From: Herbinix hemicellulosilytica
Lineage (GTDB): Bacteria; Bacillota; Clostridia; Lachnospirales; Lachnospiraceae
DNA length: 64,000 bases
Direction of reading: 5' to 3'
Assembly: GCF_002904165.1 (NCBI RefSeq)
Contig: NZ_CVTD020000024.1
Coordinates: 1 to 64,000, forward strand
In this document: in pieces, positions 36,167-45,892 of the stretch
Layout of the letters: each line of letters starts with the position of its first letter
Position numbering within the stretch: position 1 is the first letter of the stretch
The notes under the pieces: model-generated
Seen by the model: only the letters and a program-made list of their open reading frames with translations
Told to the model about the DNA's origin: nothing
Databases searched by the model: none
Position numbers and translations under genes: made by a program

Positions 36167-36736
36167 TTAATTTTCATACATTTTAAGAATCTCTTCCGCT
36201 ATTTTCCTTCGTGTCACCCTAAGGTCCATTGCCTGCTTTTCAATGTATCTGTGAGCTTCAGGTTCGGAAAATGACAGCTGTGAAATCAAGATACATTTTG
36301 CCCGGTCAATTATACGAATATCTTCTATTTTCTGTACAAGTTTTTTATTTTCATTTTGAATTATTTTTACCCTTTTATGGGCTGCCGAGGCTATTTTTAA
36401 CGCATTCCAAAATAAAGCTTTTCCTATGGGTTTTGCTATGGTGATAATGCCGTATTCTTCTACCTTGTGCGATATTTCATCAAACAATTCGGCTTTTACA
36501 AGTAAAATAACTTCACTGATCTTTTTTTCTGCTATATGCCTTGCAAGGCTTTCGCCAAACTCATCGGGAAGCGGTGTATTAACAATAATAAGGTCAAAAT
36601 CTTTCTCAATTAGTACCCGTCTTGCTTCAGAAGCAGTAGGTATTACGGTAATTTCAGATATGGCCGCTTCCGTTAATATTTTGCGCAAATCCTGATTGTT
36701 TTTTTCAGAACATGAAATTATCAGCGCACTATCCAT
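36167..36736 (-). CDS. ANTAR-domain antiterminator, NitR-like
   Basis: 189 aa. Residues about 1-120 fold like a response-regulator receiver, but the usual phospho-acceptor Asp is Asn (DLIIVNTPLP), so signalling is probably not by phosphorylation. A coiled coil (about 120-140) leads to a C-terminal ANTAR RNA-binding domain (IIDRAKCILISQLSFSEPEAHRYIEKQAMDLRVTRRKIAEEIL). ANTAR proteins prevent transcription termination by binding hairpins with A-x-x-G hexaloops. It starts 27 bp after glnA, the arrangement of glnA-nitR in clostridia, which points to nitrogen control. Confidence 0.88.
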   Translation of the reverse strand: MDSALIISCSEKNNQDLRKILTEAAISEITVIPTASEARRVLIEKDFDLIIVNTPLPDEFGESLARHIAEKKISEVILLVKAELFDEISHKVEEYGIITIAKPIGKALFWNALKIASAAHKRVKIIQNENKKLVQKIEDIRIIDRAKCILISQLSFSEPEAHRYIEKQAMDLRVTRRKIAEEILKMYEN

Positions 36737-36763
36737 AGCATTCCCCCTTTCATATACTAAATT

Positions 36764-38083
36764 TCATATAACCTTAAAATAATTATTAAAGAAATAATCA
36801 TGCTTATTGACTGCCTGTTGATTAGCTTCCAGTTCTAAGGTCTTCAAGTGAAGGAATCTTAATATAAGTTCTTCATTTAATGTACTTTTTACTAATTCAG
36901 AACCTTTGGCAAGGTTTAATGCCTCATCAAGCGTTTCGGGAAGACGAACCAGTGAATCGGTAATACTCTTGTCAGCCTGGTAAAGATCCACATTTATGCT
37001 GTCTTTCAGCTTTAATCCTTTTTCAATACCATAGGCCCCGGCACTGATTACAAGAGCAAACGCAAGATAAGGATTTGTCGAAGGATCGGGAGAACGCAAT
37101 TCCATACGGCATCTTTCATTGTGAGCTGACGGAATTCTGATAAGCTGAGAACGGTTACTGTAAGACCATGAAACATACTTTGGTGCCTCAAAAGCTCCCA
37201 AACGATCGTATGAATTTGGCAACGGGTTTAAAAATGCGGTAATTTCGGGGGTTTTTTCAAGAATACCGGCTATAAAACTTTCCGTTACCCCGGAATATTC
37301 ACTGTCACCCAATTTGAATATGTTTACCCCATTCCGAGAAAGGGACAGATTGATATGCAGACCGCTTCCGCTTTTATCCGGCAAAGGTTTCGGAAGAAAA
37401 GACGCAAACAGGCCGTTTCTTTGGGCAATAGTTTTAACCACCTGCTTAAAAGTAACTAAATTGTCTGCACAGCTTAATGCATCGGAAAACTTAAAATCTA
37501 TTTCATTTTGCCCCGGCCCTTGTTCATGATGGGATGTTTCCGGTTTCAGACCCATTTCTTCAAGGCAAAGGCAAATCTCCCTTCTTACGTTTTCTCCTTT
37601 GTCCAGAGGTGAAACGTCCAGATAACCGCCGTTATCAAAGGGTATCATTGTAGGCTCTCCGTTTTCGTCTGTTTTAAACAGATAAAACTCACATTCCGCA
37701 CCGACCATACAGGTGTATCCCCTTTGCTGGGTATGGGAGATAACCGATTTTAGAATTTGTCTCGTATCACCCCAAAATGCACTGCCGTCAGGATTTTTAA
37801 TATCGCAGAAAAACCGGACAACCCTTCCTTGCTGCGGCCTCCATGGAAGTACTGAAAGTGTCGACGGATCCGGTACCAATAAAAGTTCCGAATTTGTTAC
37901 GTCCGTAAATCCCCTGATTGCATGTGCATCAAAAGGAATTCCGTACTCAAACGCCATAGGCAATACATCCGGCATAACGGAAATATTCTTTTGCCTTCCA
38001 AACAAATCACAAAAAGCAAGCCGAATAAATTTAACGTCATTTTCTTTAATGAATTCCAATGCTTCGCTTACGGTTGCAGTCAT
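36764..38083 (-). CDS. glnA: Glutamine synthetase, type I
   Basis: 439 aa from the ATG at 38083, 6 nt after AGGAGGG; an ATG two codons earlier touches the ribosome site. GS motifs run in order: VGAECEFYLF, HHEQGPGQNEIDF, SGSGLHINLSL, WSYSNRSQLIRIP and RMELRSPDPSTNPYLAFAL. Length and lack of the adenylylation loop fit the clostridial GSI-alpha group. It makes glutamine from glutamate and ammonia. It is followed by the ANTAR gene and preceded by a leader with a consensus promoter and terminator (38310-38433). Confidence 0.95.
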   Translation of the reverse strand: MTATVSEALEFIKENDVKFIRLAFCDLFGRQKNISVMPDVLPMAFEYGIPFDAHAIRGFTDVTNSELLLVPDPSTLSVLPWRPQQGRVVRFFCDIKNPDGSAFWGDTRQILKSVISHTQQRGYTCMVGAECEFYLFKTDENGEPTMIPFDNGGYLDVSPLDKGENVRREICLCLEEMGLKPETSHHEQGPGQNEIDFKFSDALSCADNLVTFKQVVKTIAQRNGLFASFLPKPLPDKSGSGLHINLSLSRNGVNIFKLGDSEYSGVTESFIAGILEKTPEITAFLNPLPNSYDRLGAFEAPKYVSWSYSNRSQLIRIPSAHNERCRMELRSPDPSTNPYLAFALVISAGAYGIEKGLKLKDSINVDLYQADKSITDSLVRLPETLDEALNLAKGSELVKSTLNEELILRFLHLKTLELEANQQAVNKHDYFFNNYFKVI

Positions 38084-38309
38084 ATCCATCCCTCCTGTTT
38101 TTATATTTTTTTACTAAAAAATTACTATTAATATAATATCATAATTCCATTTGAATGTATTTAGCAAAAAATTTAATTCCATATATAAATATTGACAAAT
38201 AGGAATTCCAAAAGAATTTTGAATATCCGAGAATAAAAGCGTGAGAGATTTCTTTTCAAATAATATTTTTATTATATGGTCAGTAATCCTGGAAATTTTC
38301 AGCTAAAAT

Positions 38310-38433
38310 AAAAAAAGTCCATCACATAGTACCAAAATTAGACAATAAGCTTCTTAGGCCTATTATCCGGTACTATCTGATGAACGCCTTTGTTCACTTG
38401 AGATATTATAAAGTAATAAAAAAAACGTGTCAA
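38310..38433 (-). promoter_or_regulatory. glnA upstream promoter with attenuator-like terminator
   Basis: Minus strand: TTGACA (38433-38428), 17 nt, TATAAT (38410-38405), a perfect sigma-A consensus. About 15 nt after the expected start a 17-nt stem (arms near 38385-38369 and 38333-38317, one mismatch and one G-T) is followed by seven T (38316-38310). The 5' arm can alternatively pair with GTGAAC to form a 6-bp hairpin with hexaloop AAAGGC. This fits an attenuator, or a terminated RNA of about 88 nt. A further 227 nt separate it from the glnA ATG. Confidence 0.65.
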
Positions 38434-38472
38434 TAGGCTAAAAAATAAACATATAAAATATCCGTAATATAT

Positions 38473-38519
38473 AAAGAACTGCCGCTTTTTTATTAATAAC
38501 CGTTAAGCGGCAGTTCTTT
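38473..38519 (-). terminator. Terminator after gdhA
   Basis: Perfect 15-bp stem (38473-38487 with 38505-38519) with a 17-nt loop, 8 bp beyond the gdhA stop. On the minus strand the second arm ends in a short T-run. Confidence 0.85.
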
Positions 38520-38527
38520 AACTGTGT

Positions 38528-39957
<1,430 letters not shown>

Positions 39958-40207
39958 TTTTTTTTTAAATAAAATGTATTTTTTTTAATGCTTTTTTTGC
40001 CGAAAGTTTATACCTGCATTTAAAAAACCCCGTATATTTAGGCAATTGCAGAGATTTTCATTATCTTTATATCCGTATTTATTTCATAATTAAAAACAGT
40101 ATATGAATTAAAATTCATTCTTAAAGTTTAAATAAACAGAAAAATTATTTTGGATTTCTGGATAATATAAGTTTTTTTAGAAATACTATGGAAGGAGGTG
40201 TTAATAA

Positions 40208-40795
40208 ATGATAACAAACGTTACATTAACTACTAAAGAGAGATATCTTCTTGAAGATCAAAAAACCCATGAAGAGCAATGCGTTTTAAAATACGACAAC
40301 TACTCAAATCTGGCAACAGATACCGAACTTAAATCAATATTTAAGAACTTAAGCCAAAAAGAAAAAGAACACCTGCAAACCATCAATCAATTGCTGAACG
40401 GTGAAATTCCCTCTGTAAACCAAAGCAGTTCAGGCTCACAACAGCAGGGATCACAAACGCAAAATATGCAAATGCAAAATTCTCAATCAAACTCACAAAT
40501 GCAGAACTCACAAGCGCAAAATTCACAAGCGTCAAACTCGCAGCAAAATCAGCAAGGACAAGCTCAGCAAGTCTCATCCGGCCAATCTTCAAGCGGTAGT
40601 TTTAACCTTACAGATAAAGAAATGTGCATTGATATGTTAAGTACGGAAAAGTATATTTCCGGAACCTACAATACCGCCATTTTTGAATTTAAAGACCCCA
40701 GAATAAGAGACGTGCTTAACCATATACAAAAAGAAGAGCAAAAACACGGTGAAACGTTATTTTTGTATATGCAAAGCAAAGGAATGTATAATTAA
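40208..40795 (+). CDS. Spore coat protein, CotF/ferritin-like with Gln/Asn/Ser-rich insert
   Basis: 195 aa. The N-terminal 65 residues (LTTKERYLLEDQKTHEEQCVLKYDNYSNLATD...KEKEHLQTINQLL) and the C-terminal 65 residues (LTDKEMCIDMLSTEKYISGTYNTAIFEFKDPRIRDVLNHIQKEEQKHGE) form two helical hairpins of the CotF coat family. Residues about 70-132 are a low-complexity stretch of Gln, Asn, Ser and Met between them. A strong AAGGAGGTG ribosome site precedes the ATG. Probably expressed in sporulation, but I could not identify a sporulation-type promoter. Confidence 0.85.
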   Translation: MITNVTLTTKERYLLEDQKTHEEQCVLKYDNYSNLATDTELKSIFKNLSQKEKEHLQTINQLLNGEIPSVNQSSSGSQQQGSQTQNMQMQNSQSNSQMQNSQAQNSQASNSQQNQQGQAQQVSSGQSSSGSFNLTDKEMCIDMLSTEKYISGTYNTAIFEFKDPRIRDVLNHIQKEEQKHGETLFLYMQSKGMYN

Positions 40796-40963
40796 CGTCT
40801 AATCCGCTTAAAGATTGAATATATTTTAACAAAATCTGCAACCGTTAAATTTTTTAATTTTTTAGTGAAAATAATAACAAATATCTTTACTAAAATAGGT
40901 TCTATCTGTTATAATTATCACGTAACAGAGTAATATTTTACTTAGTAATATTCAAAATTCTCA

Positions 40964-40992
40964 TTGACTATTATTAAAAAAAGTAGTAATAT
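40964..40992 (+). promoter_or_regulatory. Promoter of the FMN-type lipoprotein gene
   Basis: TTGACT (40964-40969), 17-nt spacer, TAATAT (40987-40992). Transcription would start near 40999, about 50 nt before the ATG at 41048. Confidence 0.6.
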
Positions 40993-41047
40993 TTAATCAC
41001 TTTGTTAATTTATTAATTAACGAAATTTAAATGGGAGGATAAGTTTT

Positions 41048-42049
41048 ATGAAAAAAATTATTTCATTACTTTTATGCGTTGGATTAGTTATGACAATGTT
41101 TACTGCATGCGGTTCCAAAGGCGTTAAGACCGGTCTTGCAGTAGTTACTACCGCAACCAGTTCAAAAGACGCTACCGCAGAATCTGACGGCCTTGCCCAG
41201 GTTGATTCAACTGCTGTTGCGGTTCTTGTTGACAGTAAGGGTGTTATTCAAAATTGTGCAATTGATGTAATTCAAACCAGATTTAACTTTAATGCTGCAG
41301 GTGAAATCACTACAGAGTTAGACAAAACATTTGTAAGCAAGAAAGAACTTGGAGATGCTTACGACATGAGAAAAGCTTCTCCTATAGGCAAAGAATGGTA
41401 TGAACAGGCAGAAGCTCTTGAGAAATATGTTATCGGTAAGACCCTTGATCAGGTTAAAGGCATTGCCATTGATGATCACGGATATGTTACCGACGAAGAT
41501 CTTGCCAGCTCAGTTACAATTAATATTGCTTCCATTATCAGCGCTATTGAAAAAGCCGTTAACAATGCAAAAGATTTAGGCGCAAAAGCCGGTGACAAAT
41601 TAGGTCTTGGACTTATCTCCGGTGCTCAGGCTTCCGGTACAAAGAACGCCTCTGCCGAAGGAGACGGTTCTGTAACCGCTTATACACATTACGGCGTAAT
41701 TACATTAGACAAGAACGGCAAGATTACCAGCAGTATTATCGATGCTTCTCAGTCTAAAGTATTTTTCAATGCCGAAGGAAAGATTACTTCCGACCTTACC
41801 GGACCTTTTGAAACCAAGATTGAGCTTGGCGATAGATACAACATGAGATCCGCTTCCGGTATCGGCAAAGAATGGTTTGAGCAATCTGAGGCATTCTGCA
41901 ACTATATGAAGGGCAAGAAAGTTGCAGATATAACCGGTCTTGCATTGGATGGCGGTAAAGCTACCGATAAAGATCTTGTAAGCTCTGTTACAATTACTAT
42001 CACTGATTTCTTAACAGTAGTTGATAAGGCCGCTAAGGTTGCAAAATAA
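41048..42049 (+). CDS. Lipoprotein with two FMN-attachment-like repeats
   Basis: 333 aa. A signal peptide ends in the lipobox MFTAC (Cys21), so it should be anchored outside the membrane. Two tandem repeats of about 145 residues follow (roughly 28-170 and 185-330). Each has a LGD.YDMR-like or LGDRYNMR segment, GKEW(Y/F)EQ(A/S)E and, near its end, DLASSVTIN (Thr157) or DLVSSVTIT (Thr315). These endings resemble the D-x-x-S-[GS]-[AV]-T-x-[ST] site at which ApbE attaches FMN, as in RnfG. An ApbE gene lies 148 bp downstream. Similar double-FMN lipoproteins (PplA type) carry electrons outside the cell. Confidence 0.75.
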   Translation: MKKIISLLLCVGLVMTMFTACGSKGVKTGLAVVTTATSSKDATAESDGLAQVDSTAVAVLVDSKGVIQNCAIDVIQTRFNFNAAGEITTELDKTFVSKKELGDAYDMRKASPIGKEWYEQAEALEKYVIGKTLDQVKGIAIDDHGYVTDEDLASSVTINIASIISAIEKAVNNAKDLGAKAGDKLGLGLISGAQASGTKNASAEGDGSVTAYTHYGVITLDKNGKITSSIIDASQSKVFFNAEGKITSDLTGPFETKIELGDRYNMRSASGIGKEWFEQSEAFCNYMKGKKVADITGLALDGGKATDKDLVSSVTITITDFLTVVDKAAKVAK

Positions 42050-42084
42050 TATTTAAGTAGTATATAGTCATAACAGAATTATAT

Positions 42085-42131
42085 AAGGGATTGCAAACAC
42101 AACATATTTCTAAAATGTTTTGCAATCCCTT
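42085..42131 (+). terminator. Hairpin between lipoprotein and apbE genes
   Basis: A 13-bp stem (42085-42097 with 42119-42131) plus an inner ACAT/ATGT pair, followed by TTTTCTG. It probably ends the lipoprotein transcript, with partial read-through into apbE possible. Confidence 0.75.
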
Positions 42132-42197
42132 ATTTTCTGTGTTATTCTAACCATATGGTTTAACCTTTATCCTAATAATTTTTCCGGAGTGTAAGAT

Positions 42198-43241
42198 ATG
42201 AAAAAATTAAAATTTACATTGCTCTTGTTAACCGTAGGGCTTACCCTCTCATCCTGCAACAAGGCACTAAAAAAATATGAGGGAAGTTTTCTTTTCCTAT
42301 TTAATACTGTTACCGAAGTAATCGGTTATGCAAAAGACGAAGCCGCATTCAAGGAATTTGCCACTTTTATTCATGATGAGATGGAAACATATCATAAACT
42401 TTATGATATTTATAATTCATATGAAGGGATTAACAATATAAAAACAATAAATGATAATGCGGGTATACAGCCTGTGCAGGTAGACCAGAAAATAATTGAT
42501 CTACTGAAATTTTCAGTTGAAGCTTACGAATTATCCAAAGGTAGAGTCAATATCGGTATGGGTGCCGTTCTTAAAATATGGCATGACTACCGCACTCAGG
42601 GTATTGATGATCCCTTAAATGCAAAACTTCCGCCTATGGAGCTTCTAATAGAAGCAAAGCAGCATACCGACCTAAATAATCTGGTAATAGACGAGTCCAA
42701 TTCTACCGTATATCTTAAGGACAGTAAAATGAGCCTAGATGTCGGTGCCATAGCCAAAGGTTATGCAGTCGAACGTGTAGTACAGGCTGCAAAAGAAAAA
42801 GGATATACAGACTTTTTACTTAGCGTAGGTGGCAATGTCCGAGCTGTGGGTGCAAAAGGCAAAGAAAAGCTTTCCTGGAACGTTGGAATACAAAACCCCG
42901 ATAAAAGCTCAGAACAAACCAGCTTATATACCCTTGCCCTAAAAGATATGTCCCTGGTATCCAGCGGAAATTACGAAAGGTATTACACAGTTGACGGTAA
43001 AATTTATCATCACATAATAGACCCCGATACTCTCATGCCTGCCGAATACTTTACGGCTATATCGATAGTCTGCGAAGATTCCGGCCTGGCTGATGCCTTA
43101 TCGACAGCTATTTACTGTATGCCTTTTGATGAAGGCATAGCTCTTATTGAAAGCCTGGATGGCATAGAAGCCCTGTGGGTCTTTCCCGATAAAACCATGA
43201 AATACAGCTCAGGATTTGAATCATTTATAAAGCAGCAATAA
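42198..43241 (+). CDS. apbE: ApbE-family FAD:protein FMN transferase, lipoprotein
   Basis: 347 aa. A signal peptide with lipobox LSSC precedes the ApbE domain. Diagnostic regions are DIYNSYEGINNIKTIND, SKGRVNIGMGAVLKIW, MSLDVGAIAKGYAVERVV, LLSVGGNVRAVG and YYTVDGKIYHHIIDPDT, the last holding metal-binding residues. The enzyme moves FMN from FAD onto Thr or Ser of exported proteins. Likely substrates are the neighbouring lipoprotein and, elsewhere in this window, RnfG and RnfD. Confidence 0.95.
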   Translation: MKKLKFTLLLLTVGLTLSSCNKALKKYEGSFLFLFNTVTEVIGYAKDEAAFKEFATFIHDEMETYHKLYDIYNSYEGINNIKTINDNAGIQPVQVDQKIIDLLKFSVEAYELSKGRVNIGMGAVLKIWHDYRTQGIDDPLNAKLPPMELLIEAKQHTDLNNLVIDESNSTVYLKDSKMSLDVGAIAKGYAVERVVQAAKEKGYTDFLLSVGGNVRAVGAKGKEKLSWNVGIQNPDKSSEQTSLYTLALKDMSLVSSGNYERYYTVDGKIYHHIIDPDTLMPAEYFTAISIVCEDSGLADALSTAIYCMPFDEGIALIESLDGIEALWVFPDKTMKYSSGFESFIKQQ

Positions 43242-43361
43242 AACAAGGGTGTTTCATATATCAGGCATTTAACTTAAAACATAATTATAAGCCGAAAATA
43301 ATTTAGCCTAAAACCAAATTAATAATAAAGGGTATATAATATATTCATAAATCAACGGGAT

Positions 43362-43468
43362 ATAAGGTATAACCGAAATATACCGACAAAAATACACCTG
43401 CCGTATTTTGTACGTCTGGCGGCTAATCCGAATGACGTCCGTATTACGGCAGGTGTTCTTATACCTTT
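43362..43468. terminator. Nested hairpin element between apbE and GNAT-like gene
   Basis: An outer stem AAGGTATAA (43364-43372) with 43459-43467 and a perfect 12-bp inner stem ACACCTGCCGTA (43394-43405) with 43445-43456; inside that, ACGTC/GACGT. It separates convergent genes. The 5' side GGTATAACCG..AATATACCG aligns with the element at 6990-7010. No gene is seen in the rest of the 356-bp gap. Confidence 0.55.
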
Positions 43469-43597
43469 ATTATATTATAAAATTATATTACCCCGTTGTT
43501 TTATATCCAAATGCGTTGTCACAAAAGTCACATCATTAGTCCTGTATCGGTATTAATGGTTGGCTTTATATTATTCCGCCAAATTATGAAAACCATC

Positions 43598-44719
43598 TTA
43601 CAGGTCTTTGATCCAGCAGCGCCTGCGTTTATGCTGCCTGGTTTCATAGTGTCTCCAAAGCGCCAGGACCTGATGGTTTGTTTCCAGTTCGGGGCCGGTC
43701 TCCGCAAACTTTATGTTGTTTTTTCTGGCTGATTCGGTCATAGAGTGCAGCAAGACCGCTGTGAGCCCTTTATTTTGCATTTTCGGTACTACTCCGACCA
43801 GGAACAGGTCTAAAACTTCTGTGGTTGCGTATGGAGCCCTTAATATCCTGTACCAGCCAAACGGAAACAGTCTTCCGTTACTTTTCTTTACAGCCTTGTT
43901 CATTGAAGGTGCCGCAAGCCCGAACCCGACCAATTCGTCATTTTCATTCACAATAAATTTTACATAATCGGTATTTATTATTAAAATAAATTGGCGATAG
44001 TATTTCATAATCTGAGCCGGTGTCAGTTCCACAGTGCCGTACAGATGCTTGTATGCTTCATTTATAAGATCAAATACCTTAGGCAAAAAAGGCTTTATTT
44101 CTTTTTTTGACTTAGGTTCTATAAGCCTTAAATTATACCTTTTTAACACCAGTTCGGATAATTTACTTAACTTTTCATTGGGCTTTTCGGGCATCTTTAT
44201 CTGATTTTCAATCCAGTCGATGTCTTTTCGGTATCCCAGGTTTTCCATGTGTTTAATATAATAGGGATGGTTATATATGGTGATAAACATCCCGTCTTCT
44301 TCAAATCCCTCTATAAGCATTCCTTCCTGATCCAAATCACAAAATCCGATAGGACCGTGTATTTGCGTTAAGCCTTCTGCTCTTCCCCACTCTTCTACTG
44401 CTTTAAATAATGCGGCTGATACTTCCGGATCATCAATAAAGTCCACTCTTGAAAACCTAATCCGTTTTGTCTGCCATTTCTTATTGGCCGCATCATTGAT
44501 TATTCCGGCAATCCTGCCGACACATTTGCCGTCTTTAAAGGCCAAAAACTGCTTAACCCTGCAATACTCATATGCCGGATTTTTTTTCGGATCAAAATTT
44601 TTGTACTCATCGGAAACCAAATCCGGAATGGCCTGAGGAACGTCCTTATACATATCCGCATTAAAAGATGCGAAAAGCTTCCGTTCCTTTCTTGTTTTAA
44701 CCTCTCTAACCTCTACCAC
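43598..44719 (-). CDS. GNAT-type acyltransferase-like protein
   Basis: 373 aa from a GTG at 44719, which has AGGGGTG 6 nt upstream; an ATG at 44773 lengthens it but has no ribosome site. The central and C-terminal parts look like tandem GNAT folds (FLAFKDGKCVGRIAGIIN and VGVVPKMQNKGLTAVLLHSMTESAR). The acetyl-CoA loop of the second is recognisable, though not perfect. These proteins are often annotated as N-acetyltransferases of unknown substrate (YghO-like). It stands alone upstream of the broken metF gene. Confidence 0.7.
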   Translation of the reverse strand: MVEVREVKTRKERKLFASFNADMYKDVPQAIPDLVSDEYKNFDPKKNPAYEYCRVKQFLAFKDGKCVGRIAGIINDAANKKWQTKRIRFSRVDFIDDPEVSAALFKAVEEWGRAEGLTQIHGPIGFCDLDQEGMLIEGFEEDGMFITIYNHPYYIKHMENLGYRKDIDWIENQIKMPEKPNEKLSKLSELVLKRYNLRLIEPKSKKEIKPFLPKVFDLINEAYKHLYGTVELTPAQIMKYYRQFILIINTDYVKFIVNENDELVGFGLAAPSMNKAVKKSNGRLFPFGWYRILRAPYATTEVLDLFLVGVVPKMQNKGLTAVLLHSMTESARKNNIKFAETGPELETNHQVLALWRHYETRQHKRRRCWIKDL

Positions 44720-44860
44720 ACGCGTCACCCCTGTATAAATAAACTGTGAAACAGAATATAAATTCTGTTTCATAGTTTATTTTAAAATAAATTTTGGTGC
44801 AACGCAATCCAATTTGTCGATGATTTTAATTTTATGTCTGAAATTGTATTTAATTTTATA

Positions 44861-45540
44861 TCATGCTTTTATAATGTCTTTTATACTTTCGCTTATTCTT
44901 CTTGCCACATAGGGATTATTCATGGTATACAGATGAATTCCGTCCACGCCGTGGGAAACTAAATCGACTATCTGATCGACTGCATAAGCTATTCCGGCTT
45001 CCCTGATTGCCTCAGGAGAATGTTCAAAACGCTGCATCATTTTTGTAAATTTGGGAGGAAGGCTGGCTCCACACAGTGTTACCATTCTTTCTATCTGAGC
45101 CTTATTGATAACAGGCATAATTCCGGCCTGTATAGGCACATCTATCCCTGCTTCCCTTGCCTTTTCAAGAAAATTATAAAAATATGAGTTGTCAAAAAAG
45201 AGCTGGGAAATCAGATGCTGTGCTCCGGCTTCCACCTTTTTTTTAAGATACATAATATCCTGATCCAGGTTCTCCGCATCCACATGCCCTTCCGGATAAC
45301 AGGCGGCGGATATGTAAAAATCCCCTCTTTCTTTTATGTAATGTATCAGTTCGCTGGCATAAGAAAATTCCTTTTTCGGAGGGATATTAGGATTTCTGTC
45401 TCCCCTAAGGGCAAGTATATTTTTTATTCCATTATTTTTTAAAAGGTCAAGAATTTGATCTATCTCTTTTGATGTATAGTTAACACATGTCAGATGGGCA
45501 AGAGGGATAATACCGTATTTGCTTTGTATGGTAGAAGCAA
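44861..45540 (-). pseudogene. metF: metF, C-terminal fragment (interrupted by IS3)
   Basis: Encodes the main part of 5,10-methylenetetrahydrofolate reductase: the frame runs from the IS junction through ASTIQSKYGIIPLAHLTCVN and LALRGDRNPN to KKVEAGAQHLISQLFFDN and the normal C-terminus. The first ATG now available is at 45283, deep inside the barrel, so the fragment is very unlikely to work. Joined to 46988-47177 after removing the insertion and one CAA, the gene has 288 codons, the normal length. Confidence 0.93.
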
Positions 45541-45598
45541 TATAATGATACCAGAAATTAAGACAGACAAAACGGCCAAAATAAGTTAGAATGGAACT

Positions 45599-45892
45599 AT
45601 GGAAAAGAGAAGAAATTTTACACCGGAAGAAAAAGCAAAAATAGTGATTGAGGTCTTAAGGGAAGAAAGAACGCTGAATGAGATTGCTGCCGAATATGAA
45701 ATACATCCGAACCAGCTAAGTCGCTGGAAGGCAGAATTCATAAGCAATGCAGGCAGAGTTTTCAGCAAGGAAACTGATGAAGTAGAGAAGGTCAAACAGT
45801 CGTATGAAAAGGAGAAGGACGAACTGTTTAAGCAAATTGGACAACTTTCATATGAGGTTGCCTGGCTTAAAAAAAAATCTGGCCGACTCTAA
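45599..45892 (+). CDS. IS3-family transposase OrfA (copy 2)
   Basis: 97 aa, identical to the protein at 22814-23107; HTH plus coiled coil, ending after the A9 tract at 45869-45877. Confidence 0.93.
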   Translation: MEKRRNFTPEEKAKIVIEVLREERTLNEIAAEYEIHPNQLSRWKAEFISNAGRVFSKETDEVEKVKQSYEKEKDELFKQIGQLSYEVAWLKKKSGRL

